A stretch of DNA of 64,000 nt from Ardenticatenaceae bacterium (GTDB taxonomy: Bacteria; Chloroflexota; Anaerolineae; Promineifilales; Promineifilaceae): assembly GCA_020634395.1 (NCBI GenBank), contig JACKBU010000002.1, positions 248,001 through 312,000 on the forward strand, read 5' to 3'. Position numbers and translations under genes: made by a program. The stretch's first letter is position 1. Each line of letters opens with the position of its first letter. Below are positions 8,470-16,547 of this stretch, in pieces. Below the pieces are notes generated by a model. It had not been told where the DNA came from and ran no database searches. It saw nothing but the letters and a program-made list of their open reading frames with translations.

Positions 8470-9303
8470 ATGACAACACCTCATTTATCTGCCCAATCTT
8501 ACAGGGAAACGGCCGTGCGCAATAACCAGGCAAGCCTGCCCCTGCAAATCGCTCTGGTCACCTGGCGTAACCTGGTCACCATCTTCCGCACGCCCACAGC
8601 CCTGATTCCGCCGCTGGTCATCAGCATTTTCTTCCTGGTGATCTACGAGTCCACGCTGGGTAAAGCCGCCGGCTTTATTCCCAATCTCAGCGGCAACAGC
8701 TATCTGGGCTTCATTCTGCCCCTGTCTATCGTCAGTTCCTCGTTGTCCGGCTCTGGTATTGCCGCGCAAAACCTGGTACGTGACATCGAAAGCGGCTATT
8801 TCGATAAACTGCTCCTTACGCCGGTCAGCCGGACGGCGCTGCTGCTTGGTCCCATATTGGCCGGGGCATTGATCCTGGGCATCCAGGCCAGCGTCGTCAT
8901 CAGCGTAGCCATGCTGCTGGGCTTGCAGTCGGCCACGGGCTTCGCGGGATTGGCCGCAGTAGTTGGGCTGGCGATTTTGTTGGGGACGGGTTTTGCCGGT
9001 TTTACCGTGTCGGCGGCCCTGGGCAGCGGCAGCGCGGCGGCGACGCAGGGAGCGAGCTTCCTCTTTTTCCCTCTGACATTTCTCACGGCCAGCTTTGTGC
9101 CGCTGGAACTGTTGGACGGCTGGCTGCAAACGGCCGCTAAACTTAATCCCATCACCTACGTTCTGGAGGCGATGCGCGGCCTGCTCAATACGGGCTGGGA
9201 CTCCACTGCCCTGTTACAAGGTGTGGCCGCCTGCCTTATCCTGGGCGTGGCGATGTATGCTTTGGCAGTTTATGCCCTTCGCGTGCGGACACGCCGCAGC
9301 TAA
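8470..9303 (+). CDS. ABC-2 type permease
   Basis: 277 aa membrane protein with about six helices, typical ABC-2 permease. The region LVRDIESGYFDKLLLTPVSRTAL is the conserved cytoplasmic coupling loop, and FVPLELLDGW..NPITYVLEAMRGL is the C-terminal family signature. The start at 8470 is chosen because TTGGAGGA lies just upstream; the frame reaches back to a TTG at 8452 that overlaps this ribosome site. Partner of the ATPase upstream. A strong terminator follows 22 bp after the stop. Confidence 0.92.
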   Translation: MTTPHLSAQSYRETAVRNNQASLPLQIALVTWRNLVTIFRTPTALIPPLVISIFFLVIYESTLGKAAGFIPNLSGNSYLGFILPLSIVSSSLSGSGIAAQNLVRDIESGYFDKLLLTPVSRTALLLGPILAGALILGIQASVVISVAMLLGLQSATGFAGLAAVVGLAILLGTGFAGFTVSAALGSGSAAATQGASFLFFPLTFLTASFVPLELLDGWLQTAAKLNPITYVLEAMRGLLNTGWDSTALLQGVAACLILGVAMYALAVYALRVRTRRS

Positions 9304-9325
9304 TTTTTAATCCTCCTCAAGTGCG

Positions 9326-9368
9326 AACGGCCGTTGCCGCCCAAAAGGGCAACGGCCGTTTTTGTTTT
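9326..9368 (+). terminator. Terminator built from two ACGGCCGT palindromes
   Basis: AACGGCCGTTGCC (9326-9338) pairs with GGCAACGGCCGTT (9348-9360), giving a 13-bp stem with a short C/A-rich loop, followed by TTTGTTTT. Each arm contains the genome-wide palindrome. It ends the ABC exporter operon. Confidence 0.85.
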
Positions 9369-9465
9369 CCTCTCGCCTACCCGATCGGGCAGGTACTCCC
9401 CCTCAATCCGACGGCTTAAGACTGCCCGATTGCGTGTTTTTTCACAAACACGGCCGTGTTATCCT

Positions 9466-9487
9466 GCTTGTGTAATTTATCACAAGC
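9466..9487 (+). promoter_or_regulatory. Inverted repeat upstream of RuBisCO gene
   Basis: GCTTGTG (9466-9472), 8 AT-rich bases, CACAAGC (9481-9487): a 7-bp dyad 46 bp before the RuBisCO ATG. A second palindrome, AACACGGCCGTGTT, lies at about 9447-9460. Spacing and AT-rich centre fit an operator, for example a LysR-type site, but no regulator gene is adjacent. It could also be a small hairpin. Confidence 0.4.
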
Positions 9488-9532
9488 GGTTTAGCAGTGC
9501 GTGCGCCCCGGCGCGCCACAGGAGAGTGTGAA

Positions 9533-10906
9533 ATGACAGAATTGCTTGCCCCCCGAAAATTGACCCAGCCGCCCACGGCCGTGCTCAGCGACAAATACAC
9601 AGCCGGCGTCCGCACCTACGCCAGCGGCTATTACGATCCGGATTACGTGCCGAAGGACACCGACCTGCTGTGCGCCTTCCGCATCACCCCCAAGCCGCCC
9701 ACGGACATGATTGAAGCTGCAGCGGCCGTGGCCGCCGAGTCTTCCACCGGTACCTGGACCGAAGTCTGGTCCAATCAACTGACCGACCTGGAATTTTTCA
9801 AGGCGCGGGTTTATGACATCCAGGGGGATATCGCCTTCATCGCTTATCCCATGGATTTGTTTGAAGAGAACAGCGTGGTCAACATCATGTCGTCGATTGT
9901 GGGCAACGTCTTTGGCATGAAGGCGCTCGCTGCTCTGCGGCTGGAGGATATGCGTATTCCCACGGCGCTGGTGAAGACTTTTCCCGGCCCCCACGTGGGC
10001 ATTTACGATGAGCGGGTGTGGGCGAACAAGTGGGAACGGCCGTTGCTCGGCGGCACAGTCAAGCCCAAACTGGGTCTCTCGCCCAAAGCCTACTCCACCA
10101 TCATCTACGAATGCCTGATGGGCGGTCTGGACACCACCAAAGACGACGAAAACATGAACAGCCAGCCCTTCAGCCGCTGGCAGGATCGCTTCCGTTACGC
10201 GCAGGAGGCTGTCGAGCGTGCCATGGTCGAAACCGGCGAATACAAAGGCCACTGGCACAACGTCACCGCTGGCTCCACCCTCGAAAGCCTGAAGCGTATG
10301 GACTTCATCAAAGAACACGGCGCCGACATGTGTATGTTCGACTTTATCACCGCCGGGTTTGCCGCCTCCGCCGACGTCTTCGCCCACGCCCGCGACCTGG
10401 ACATGATTGTCCACTGCCACCGGGCGATGCACGCTGTTTTCACCCGCCAGCATGAGCATGGCATCCATATGCGTGTCGTCGCCAAGTGGCTGCGTCTCAC
10501 CGGCGGCGACCACGTGCATACTGGCACTGTAGTTGGCAAACTGGAAGGCTCGTGGAACGAAACCCTGGGCATTATCGACCTGCTGCGTGAACGCTCCATT
10601 CCGACGAATCCTGAGCACGGCATTTACTTCGATCAGGACTTTGCCGGCCTCAAGAACGTCTGGCCCGTGGCTTCTGGCGGCATTCATGTTCACCATATTC
10701 CTGATCTGCACCGGCTGACGGGCAATGACGCTTTTTGGCTGTTTGGCGGTGGCACTCACGGACATCCTCAGGGCAGCCGGGCCGGGGCTACCGCCAACCG
10801 GGTAGCCACCGAAGCTATTGCTTGCGGATCCACCCTGGAAGAAGCGGCGCGCAATTCCCCGGAGCTGCGGGATGCTATGGCCTTGTGGGCCGACGTCAGG
10901 TTTTAG
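9533..10906 (+). CDS. cbbL: RuBisCO large subunit, form I-like, without small subunit
   Basis: 457 aa ribulose-1,5-bisphosphate carboxylase. Catalytic residues are intact: K177 and K179 (TVKPKLG), K203 to be carbamylated with D205 and E206 (TTKDDEN), H296 (HCHRAMH), H in GGDHVH, loop-6 K336 (GKLEG), S381 (ASGGIH), and E69 in ESSTGTW. Motifs are closest to form I (YYDPDYVPKDTDLL, NSQPF, GTVVGKLEG), not form II, III or IV. Differences from plant form I: 7 residues missing near the VAGEEN loop, about 10 to 12 missing near the C-terminus, and the protein stops at ..WADVRF, lacking the last 8 residues that include the Asp473 latch. No rbcS follows; phosphoribulokinase does. This matches the small-subunit-less form I' type reported from Chloroflexota. 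Start set by CAGGAG 8 nt upstream. Confidence 0.93.
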   Translation: MTELLAPRKLTQPPTAVLSDKYTAGVRTYASGYYDPDYVPKDTDLLCAFRITPKPPTDMIEAAAAVAAESSTGTWTEVWSNQLTDLEFFKARVYDIQGDIAFIAYPMDLFEENSVVNIMSSIVGNVFGMKALAALRLEDMRIPTALVKTFPGPHVGIYDERVWANKWERPLLGGTVKPKLGLSPKAYSTIIYECLMGGLDTTKDDENMNSQPFSRWQDRFRYAQEAVERAMVETGEYKGHWHNVTAGSTLESLKRMDFIKEHGADMCMFDFITAGFAASADVFAHARDLDMIVHCHRAMHAVFTRQHEHGIHMRVVAKWLRLTGGDHVHTGTVVGKLEGSWNETLGIIDLLRERSIPTNPEHGIYFDQDFAGLKNVWPVASGGIHVHHIPDLHRLTGNDAFWLFGGGTHGHPQGSRAGATANRVATEAIACGSTLEEAARNSPELRDAMALWADVRF

Positions 10907-10915
10907 ACGCAAAAC

Positions 10916-10980
10916 TGATGCGTGATCCGTGAAGCGTGTGACGAAAGTTTTCACGCTTCACGCCACATGCTTCACGCCGG
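10916..10980 (+). repeat. Tandem-arm hairpin between RuBisCO and phosphoribulokinase genes
   Basis: A CGTGATCCGTGAAGCGTGTGA-like left arm is answered by TTCACGCTTCACG..GCTTCACG on the right, each arm built of about 8-bp GTGAAGC-type repeats. It lies in the 84-bp gap and could fold as an attenuator or 3'-end stabiliser that lowers expression of downstream CBB genes. Confidence 0.6.
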
Positions 10981-10990
10981 AGGTTGACCA

Positions 10991-11920
10991 ATGAATCGTA
11001 AAGTGATCATGCTGGGCATTGCCGGCGACAGCGCCGCCGGAAAAACGACGCTCAGTAAAGGCATCGTCGAAGCGCTGGGGCCAGACCAGGTGACGGCCAT
11101 CTGCTGCGACCATTACCACCGGTATAACCGGGTGCAGCGCAAGCAGTTGGGCATCAGTGCTTTGTCGCCGGAAGGCAACTACATCGACATTATGGAGCAG
11201 CATTTTCGCCTGCTGCGGGAAGGCCAACCGATCTTGAAGCCGGTCTACAACCACAGCACGGGCGACTTTGATGCGCCAGAGTACGTCAGACCGACGAAGT
11301 TTGTTATTGTAGAAGGCTTGCTGCCCTTTCACACGCGTGTGATGCGGCTTTGTTTTGACGTGAAAGTGTATTTGAATCCGCCGGAAGATTTGCGCCACAA
11401 GTGGAAGATCAAGCGGGACACGACCAAGCGCGGCTATACGGCCGAACAGGTTCGCTCTTCCCTGGCGGGGCGGGCGGATTTGTCGCCACGTTACATTCAG
11501 CCGCAGCGGGCCGTGGCCGACATGGTGGTGAGGTTTCAGCCGCCGGCGGGCCGCGCCGAGGAAACAGGAGGTCATCTGGATGCCAATCTGGTTTTGCGCC
11601 CGACCATTCCTCATCCGGATATGATGGATATTTTGCAGCACAGCGGCAATGGTACACAACCGGCGATGTGGTTAGAATTGGGTCGATATGAGGGTAAACC
11701 AGTTGATTTTTTGGAAATATCCGGTAACGTAACCGCCGACAAAGCTCGCGAACTGGAAGAGGTGATTCAAGGTCATTTGCCGGACGGCCGTGCGCTTGAT
11801 CTGGATCGTCTCGGCCGCTTTCAATCCGGCCTGGTCGAAGAACGCAGCTATCCACTAGCCCTGACTCAGTTGCTGATTGCCTATCATATGATTACAGCCG
11901 GCGAGCTTGTATTTACATAA
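10991..11920 (+). CDS. prk: Phosphoribulokinase
   Basis: 309 aa. Phosphorylates ribulose-5-phosphate to ribulose-1,5-bisphosphate, the RuBisCO substrate. Walker A is GIAGDSAAGKTTLS (residues 9-22); CCDHYHRYNR carries the catalytic Asp region; KPVYNHSTGDF and IVEGLLPFHT are family hallmarks of the uridine kinase-like PRK type. Its place directly after the RuBisCO gene shows that the RuBisCO serves a Calvin cycle rather than AMP salvage. A GGAGG ribosome site (10980-10984) precedes the ATG. Redox-regulatory cysteines of plant PRK are not evident in the same spacing. Confidence 0.95.
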   Translation: MNRKVIMLGIAGDSAAGKTTLSKGIVEALGPDQVTAICCDHYHRYNRVQRKQLGISALSPEGNYIDIMEQHFRLLREGQPILKPVYNHSTGDFDAPEYVRPTKFVIVEGLLPFHTRVMRLCFDVKVYLNPPEDLRHKWKIKRDTTKRGYTAEQVRSSLAGRADLSPRYIQPQRAVADMVVRFQPPAGRAEETGGHLDANLVLRPTIPHPDMMDILQHSGNGTQPAMWLELGRYEGKPVDFLEISGNVTADKARELEEVIQGHLPDGRALDLDRLGRFQSGLVEERSYPLALTQLLIAYHMITAGELVFT

Positions 11921-12005
11921 TCCTGACGTGGCTAGAGAGACGCACACCAGGCTGTCATCTGCGTTCCTCGTCAGGCAAAACCACGTCAGAACAGGAGAAC
12001 AGACG

Positions 12006-13988
12006 ATGAGCGATGAACTATCCACAGCCTTGCGTCCGGTGGCCAATACCATTCGCGTGTTGGCCATGGATGCCGTGCAAAAAGCCAACAGCGGCCATCC
12101 CGGCTTGCCAATGGGCATGGCCGACGTAGCCTCGCTGTTATGGGCGCGTTATCTGAAGTTTGATCCGCAGAAACCCGGCTGGCCCGATCGGGACCGGTTT
12201 GTATTATCGGCCGGGCATGGCAGTATGCTGCTCTATGCGCTGCTGCACCTCAGTGGCTACGATCTCCCTCTGGAGCAGCTTAAGCAGTTCCGGCAGTGGG
12301 GCAGCCACACGCCGGGTCACCCAGAAGTGCATGAAACGCCGGGCGTAGAGACAACGACGGGACCGTTGGGGCAGGGGATTTCCACGGCCGTTGGCCTGGC
12401 CCTGGCCGAACGCTGGCTGGCCGCCCGCTTCAACCGCCCCAACTTCAACCTGGTCGATCACCACACCTACGTCATCGCCAGCGATGGCGACCTGATGGAA
12501 GGCATCTCCCACGAGTCCAGTTCGCTGGCCGGCCATCTGGGCCTGGGCAAACTGATCGTCTTTTACGACAACAATCACATCAGCATCGATGGTTCTACCG
12601 ATTTGGCTTTTACCGAAGACGTGGTGGCGCGCTACCAGGCCTATGGCTGGGGCACGTGGCGGGTGGACGGCCATAATCCCGACGAGGTTGCTGTTGCCGT
12701 GGAAGAGGCGCTGGCGGATGGGGAACGGCCGTCGCTTATCGCCTGCCGCACCATCATCGGCTTTGGCAGCCCCAATCGCCAGGGGACGGCCAAAGCCCAC
12801 GGCGAGCCGCTGGGCGTGGACGAAGTCCGCCTGACCAAAGAGGCCCTGGGTCTGCCGCAAGAACCGTTCTGGACCGATCCGGCAGCGTACCAGATTTTGG
12901 GCGCGGCCGGCAAAGCCGGGGCCGATGAACATGCCCTCTGGCGCGACTGTCTGGAGCAATATATGGCTGCCTATCCCGCCGAAGGCGCCGAGTTCAAGCG
13001 GGTGATGCACGGCGAACTGCCTAAAGGCTGGGATGATTTTACGGTAGCGTATGATGGGCCGGAGGCCACGCGCAACACAGCCCACAAGGCGCTCAACGTT
13101 CTGGCGCAGCGTGTGCCCGAGCTGCTGGGCGGCTCGGCTGACCTGACCGGCTCCAACAAAACCGACTTGAAAGGGGCGGCCGACATCCAGCGAGGGGCGT
13201 TTGACGGCCGTTATCTACATTTTGGCGTGCGCGAGCATGGCATGGGGGCCATCATGAATGGGCTGGCCCTGCACGGCGGCGTCATTCCCTATGGCGGCAC
13301 GTTCCTCATTTTTTCCGATTACATGCGGCCCACCATTCGCCTGGCGGCGCTGATGAAGTTGGGCGTGATTTACGTCTTTACCCATGATTCCATTGGCCTG
13401 GGCGAAGATGGTCCCACCCATCAGCCCATCGAGCAGCTGGCTGCCCTGCGTGCCATCCCTAATCTGACCGTCTTTCGTCCGGCGGATGGCTATGAATCGG
13501 TGGTGGGCTGGAAAACGGCCGTTGCCCGCCGCACCAGTCCCACCGCTTTTGCCCTTACCCGGCAAAAACTGCCCCTGCTGGACCCCAAACTGGCGGAGGG
13601 CGCTAAAAACGGGGCCTACGTTCTGGTCGACGTGGACAATCCGCAAGTTATCCTGATGGGGTCCGGCTCAGAGGTCCATATTGCCGTCGCCGCCCAAAAG
13701 CAGTTAGCCGAGCAGGGCGTGGCTGCCCGCGTGGTCTCCTTCCCCAGCTGGGAACTGTTTGAAGAGATGCCGCCGGACTACCAGGAGATGGTGCTGCCGA
13801 CGGCCGTTACTGCGCGTGTGGCCATCGAAGCGGGCGTTGCCCAGGGCTGGTGCAAATACGTCGGCCAGCGCGGCAAGGTCATTTCGCTGGAACACTTCGG
13901 CGCATCGGCGCCGTATCAGACGCTTTACCAGGAATTTGGTCTGACGCCGGAAGCCGTAACAGCGGCGGCGGTGAAGTTGATGGGGTGA
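12006..13988 (+). CDS. tkt: Transketolase
   Basis: 660 aa, full-length thiamine-diphosphate enzyme that regenerates pentose phosphates in the Calvin and pentose phosphate pathways. The thiamine site is shown by ASDGDLMEGISHESSSLAGH and FYDNNHIS; N-terminal AANT/H motifs (ANSGHPGLPMGMA, HGSMLLYALLH) and the C-terminal FGxSAP element are present. The start at 12006 is chosen by ACAGGAGAAC upstream; an earlier in-frame ATG at 11907 overlaps the prk end and lacks family similarity. It is 85 bp after prk and before rpe in the same direction, so part of the CBB block. Confidence 0.96.
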   Translation: MSDELSTALRPVANTIRVLAMDAVQKANSGHPGLPMGMADVASLLWARYLKFDPQKPGWPDRDRFVLSAGHGSMLLYALLHLSGYDLPLEQLKQFRQWGSHTPGHPEVHETPGVETTTGPLGQGISTAVGLALAERWLAARFNRPNFNLVDHHTYVIASDGDLMEGISHESSSLAGHLGLGKLIVFYDNNHISIDGSTDLAFTEDVVARYQAYGWGTWRVDGHNPDEVAVAVEEALADGERPSLIACRTIIGFGSPNRQGTAKAHGEPLGVDEVRLTKEALGLPQEPFWTDPAAYQILGAAGKAGADEHALWRDCLEQYMAAYPAEGAEFKRVMHGELPKGWDDFTVAYDGPEATRNTAHKALNVLAQRVPELLGGSADLTGSNKTDLKGAADIQRGAFDGRYLHFGVREHGMGAIMNGLALHGGVIPYGGTFLIFSDYMRPTIRLAALMKLGVIYVFTHDSIGLGEDGPTHQPIEQLAALRAIPNLTVFRPADGYESVVGWKTAVARRTSPTAFALTRQKLPLLDPKLAEGAKNGAYVLVDVDNPQVILMGSGSEVHIAVAAQKQLAEQGVAARVVSFPSWELFEEMPPDYQEMVLPTAVTARVAIEAGVAQGWCKYVGQRGKVISLEHFGASAPYQTLYQEFGLTPEAVTAAAVKLMG

Positions 13989-14062
13989 TGGGGTGAGCGG
14001 GTGATGGGGTGGCCATCTTTTCAACCCAACCCATCACCTCTACATCCCCTCACCCTCCCGCG
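13985..14062 (+). repeat. GGTGATGGGGTGAGCGGG hairpin between tkt and rpe
   Basis: GGTGA/GGGGTGAG repeats next to the tkt stop are answered by CCCATCACC..CCCCTCACCC about 30 bases later. It is the same repeat family as those at 52.7, 52.9 and 54.6 kb. Confidence 0.6.
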
Positions 14063-14078
14063 TTCAAAAGGATCACCT

Positions 14079-14750
14079 ATGCAAGCAGTCAAACTCGCGC
14101 CCAGCATTTTATCGGCTGATTTTTCCCGCCTGGGCGAACAGGTGACAGAAGCCCTGGAAGCCGGAGCGGAGCACGTGCACGTGGATGTGATGGATGGTCA
14201 CTTTGTGCCCAACATCACGGTTGGGCCGTTGATTGTGAAGGCGGTACGGCCGTTTGCCAGCCAGTACGGCGCGCTCGTCGACGTCCACCTGATGATCGAA
14301 TACCCCGAGCGTTATCTGGAAGCGTTTGCCCAGGCCGGCGCGGACATCCTCACCGTGCACGTGGAGACGTGCCCTCATCTGCACCGCACGCTGCAGGCCA
14401 TCGGCGAGCTGGGCGTCAAACCGGGCGTCACGCTGAACCCGGCCACGCCGCTGATCACCCTGGAGGAAATCCTGCCCATGGTCGACCTGGTGCTGATCAT
14501 GTCGGTGAATCCCGGCTTTGGCGGTCAATCCTACATCCCCGGCAGCACCGACAAAATCCGTCGCCTGCGCCAGATGCTGGACGCCATCGGCTCGCAGGCG
14601 GATTTGTCCGTCGACGGCGGTATCAAGCCGTTCAACGCGCCCGAGGTTGTAGGCGCGGGCGCGAATGTGTTGGTGGCCGGCAGCGCGATTTTTGGCGACG
14701 GCCGTTCCGTCGCCGAAAACATTGCCGCGTTTAGAGAAGCAGTCTGGTAG
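14079..14750 (+). CDS. rpe: Ribulose-phosphate 3-epimerase
   Basis: 223 aa TIM-barrel enzyme interconverting ribulose-5-phosphate and xylulose-5-phosphate. DVMDGHFVPNITVGP provides the metal-binding His and catalytic Asp, HLMI the second His, VNPGFGGQ the phosphate loop, and SVDGGI the second catalytic Asp. Start at 14079 (MQAVKLAPS) is set by AAGGAT upstream. It follows tkt by 90 bp, the gap being a G-rich hairpin, and belongs to the CBB block. Confidence 0.96.
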   Translation: MQAVKLAPSILSADFSRLGEQVTEALEAGAEHVHVDVMDGHFVPNITVGPLIVKAVRPFASQYGALVDVHLMIEYPERYLEAFAQAGADILTVHVETCPHLHRTLQAIGELGVKPGVTLNPATPLITLEEILPMVDLVLIMSVNPGFGGQSYIPGSTDKIRRLRQMLDAIGSQADLSVDGGIKPFNAPEVVGAGANVLVAGSAIFGDGRSVAENIAAFREAVW

Positions 14751-14824
14751 TTGGGTAGTCAGGTAGTCAGGTGGTCAAGTAGTCAAGACTACACGACTAC
14801 AAGACTATTCGACTACTCGACAAA
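14748..14824 (+). repeat. 8-bp-period hairpin (GTAGTCAG / CTGACTAC type)
   Basis: Left arm: four 8-bp units of the form GGTAGTCA or AGTAGTCA. Right arm: four 8-bp units GACTACAC, GACTACAA, GACTATTC, GACTACTC. The arms are complementary, so the block folds as a long imperfect stem. It fills the gap between rpe and the HAD gene. Confidence 0.75.
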
Positions 14825-14830
14825 TCAACT

Positions 14831-15544
14831 ATGTCCCTAAAAGCCATTATTTTTGACGTAGACGGAACCATCGTGGACAGCGAGAAAGACGGCCACATGG
14901 CCGCCTGCAACGAAGCTTTTGCGACGATGGGGTTCGACATCTGCTGGAACTGGGCGCAGTTTTCGCAGATGTTGACCATGCCGGGCAACCGCCAGCGGAT
15001 GCGGCTGGCCCTGTCGGAGCGGTATCCAGAAATGGGCGAGGCGGAACTGGACGAAACGGCCGTGCGCCTGTTTGCCCTCAAAAAGAAACTGTTCATCGAA
15101 AAATACATCTACCAGGTTCCGGTCCGCGAGGGGGTCGTGGCGCTGATGGAAGAAGCGCTGGCCCATAACCTGAAACTGGCCATCGTCACCATGTCCCACG
15201 AAGCCCAGGTAAAAGCCCTGCTGGCCCACCATCTTCCCGATTATGCCGCCCGCTTCCAACCGATTTTGGGCAAACCCACCGGCTCCAAAACGGCGCCGGA
15301 TGCGCCGCTGCACCGGCTTTGCCTGGCCCACCTAAACCTCTCCCCCACCGAGGCCGTCATGATCGAAGATTCCGCCATCGGCTGCCAGGCGGCGCAGCGC
15401 GCCGGTATTCCCTGTGCGGTCTTTTACAACGAGTACACTCACGGTGAAGATTTCCGCGGCGCCGCCCTGGTGGCGCGCAGTCTGGCATATTTTGATTTGC
15501 AGCGCCTGGCCGACCTTTGTCTGCCGGGCAATCATCAATCCTGA
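14831..15544 (+). CDS. HAD hydrolase, CbbY/phosphoglycolate phosphatase-like
   Basis: 237 aa HAD phosphatase. The nucleophile motif FDVDGTIVDSE, motif II with VTMSHE, and motif III/IV K..IEDSAIGCQAA are present, with an alpha-helical cap between. Placement last in the CBB block fits CbbY, which removes the RuBisCO side-product inhibitor xylulose-1,5-bisphosphate, or CbbZ phosphoglycolate phosphatase. The sequence alone does not separate these two; the overall DGT..E layout is nearer CbbY. No ribosome site is evident because a hairpin repeat fills the upstream gap. Confidence 0.85.
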   Translation: MSLKAIIFDVDGTIVDSEKDGHMAACNEAFATMGFDICWNWAQFSQMLTMPGNRQRMRLALSERYPEMGEAELDETAVRLFALKKKLFIEKYIYQVPVREGVVALMEEALAHNLKLAIVTMSHEAQVKALLAHHLPDYAARFQPILGKPTGSKTAPDAPLHRLCLAHLNLSPTEAVMIEDSAIGCQAAQRAGIPCAVFYNEYTHGEDFRGAALVARSLAYFDLQRLADLCLPGNHQS

Positions 15545-15577
15545 ACCTGAGAAAAAGAAACTGGCTGTCCCAAAGCA

Positions 15578-15607
15578 CAAAAAAAGGACTCCGCGGAGTC
15601 CTTTTTT
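15578..15607. terminator. Bidirectional terminator
   Basis: Perfect 16-nt palindrome GGACTCCGCGGAGTCC (15586-15601) flanked by eight A on the left and six T on the right. It ends the CBB block on plus and the antirepressor gene on minus. Confidence 0.9.
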
Positions 15608-15615
15608 ATTGCCGG

Positions 15616-16416
15616 TTAGAAGGGCGCATCGCCCACCAGACTTTGGTGCCATTCGGTGAGGAATTTCATCGCTTCCTCGAATTTGCGCTGGGGCATGAGC
15701 TTGTACGAGGTGATGCCAAACTTACGGTACAGCTCGCCGTAACACGCCCCAAATTCATTGCGCCCGGTCTCTTTGCCCAGGGCCAGGGCGACGGCTTTCA
15801 CCGCCTGGCTGATCTGGCTGGCCTGCGCTTCGGTGACCACGTCGCTGCCGGAAAGCTGCTCTTCGACGCTGGTCAGGCGCTCTTCGACGTTTTCCAGGCG
15901 GATTTCGGTGTCGCCCAGCCGCCCTTCCAGCATGATCTGCTGCTTGGCGAGTTTGACAATCGCCATGGCCATTTTGTAGGCCTGCACGGCGTCGGTATCC
16001 TGGTCCAGAAGCTCCTCAAAGCGGGCGTCGGCCGTCAGGCGGCCTTCCTGGAACGCTTCCCACAAAACGGCCGCTGCCTCCTCCTGAAAGCGCTCCAGTT
16101 TGGGGCGGATGTCTTCTTTAACGGCCGTTACCCGAATCCCCGACAGCCACAACGGAATCAGGTCCGCTCGCAGCACATACCCACTCTGGGTACCGCCGGG
16201 GGTAGACAATTTGTCTACCCCTTTTAGCCCTTTGCTTAACACGGAGTGGCGCTCAATGCGCCGCCGCTGCCCCTGGGCGTCCAATCCCAGCGCGCTGCAC
16301 ATTTGGGTGAGGCCGGCATAAATGCGGCTGTCATCGGCGCGCACGGCCGTCAGGTCATCGCCATAAAAATCAATCGTTTTTTGGGTAAGCGGAATCAAAG
16401 AATTTGTTTGGCTCAT
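15616..16416 (-). CDS. Phage antirepressor-like protein (P22_AR_N + ORF6C-like)
   Basis: 266 aa. Residues about 1-120 resemble the P22 antirepressor N-terminal domain (QKTIDFYGDDLTAVRADD, GLTQMCSALGLDAQGQRRRI). A coiled coil follows (about 130-195; ENVEERLTSVEEQL), and the C-terminus (about 200-255; YGELYRKFGITSYKLMPQ) resembles the ORF6C domain of phage regulators. Such proteins inactivate phage repressors or act as DNA-binding regulators. No other phage gene is nearby, so this is an orphan, either a prophage remnant or a co-opted regulator. The coding sequence contains a 23-bp near-perfect palindrome at 16199-16221. Confidence 0.8.
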   Translation of the reverse strand: MSQTNSLIPLTQKTIDFYGDDLTAVRADDSRIYAGLTQMCSALGLDAQGQRRRIERHSVLSKGLKGVDKLSTPGGTQSGYVLRADLIPLWLSGIRVTAVKEDIRPKLERFQEEAAAVLWEAFQEGRLTADARFEELLDQDTDAVQAYKMAMAIVKLAKQQIMLEGRLGDTEIRLENVEERLTSVEEQLSGSDVVTEAQASQISQAVKAVALALGKETGRNEFGACYGELYRKFGITSYKLMPQRKFEEAMKFLTEWHQSLVGDAPF

Positions 16417-16462
16417 GGGTAATTATCTTCTCTGTCAACCAATGTGTGCTGCCGTTAAGTGT

Positions 16463-16491
16463 ATCATATTCACCCATCTGAGGGTGGCAAA
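16463..16491 (-). promoter_or_regulatory. Promoter of the antirepressor-like gene
   Basis: On the minus strand TTTGCC (16491-16486), 17-bp spacer, TATGAT (16468-16463), 47 bp before the ATG. The spacer contains the dyad CACCC-N6-GGGTG, a possible operator. Confidence 0.5.
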
Positions 16492-16547
16492 TGGCGAATG
16501 GGTTGTAAATTGCACACCGTTGGGGTAGATCATTTGGCTACCCCTTT

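Noticed and set aside
9533..10906. RuBisCO-like protein (form IV)
   Set aside because: All catalytic residues, including the carbamylated Lys and loop-6 Lys, are kept, and phosphoribulokinase is next to it.
9491..10954. Long open frame antisense to the RuBisCO gene
   Set aside because: It mirrors codon bias of a real conserved gene on the other strand; its product is low-complexity in no known family and has no ribosome site.
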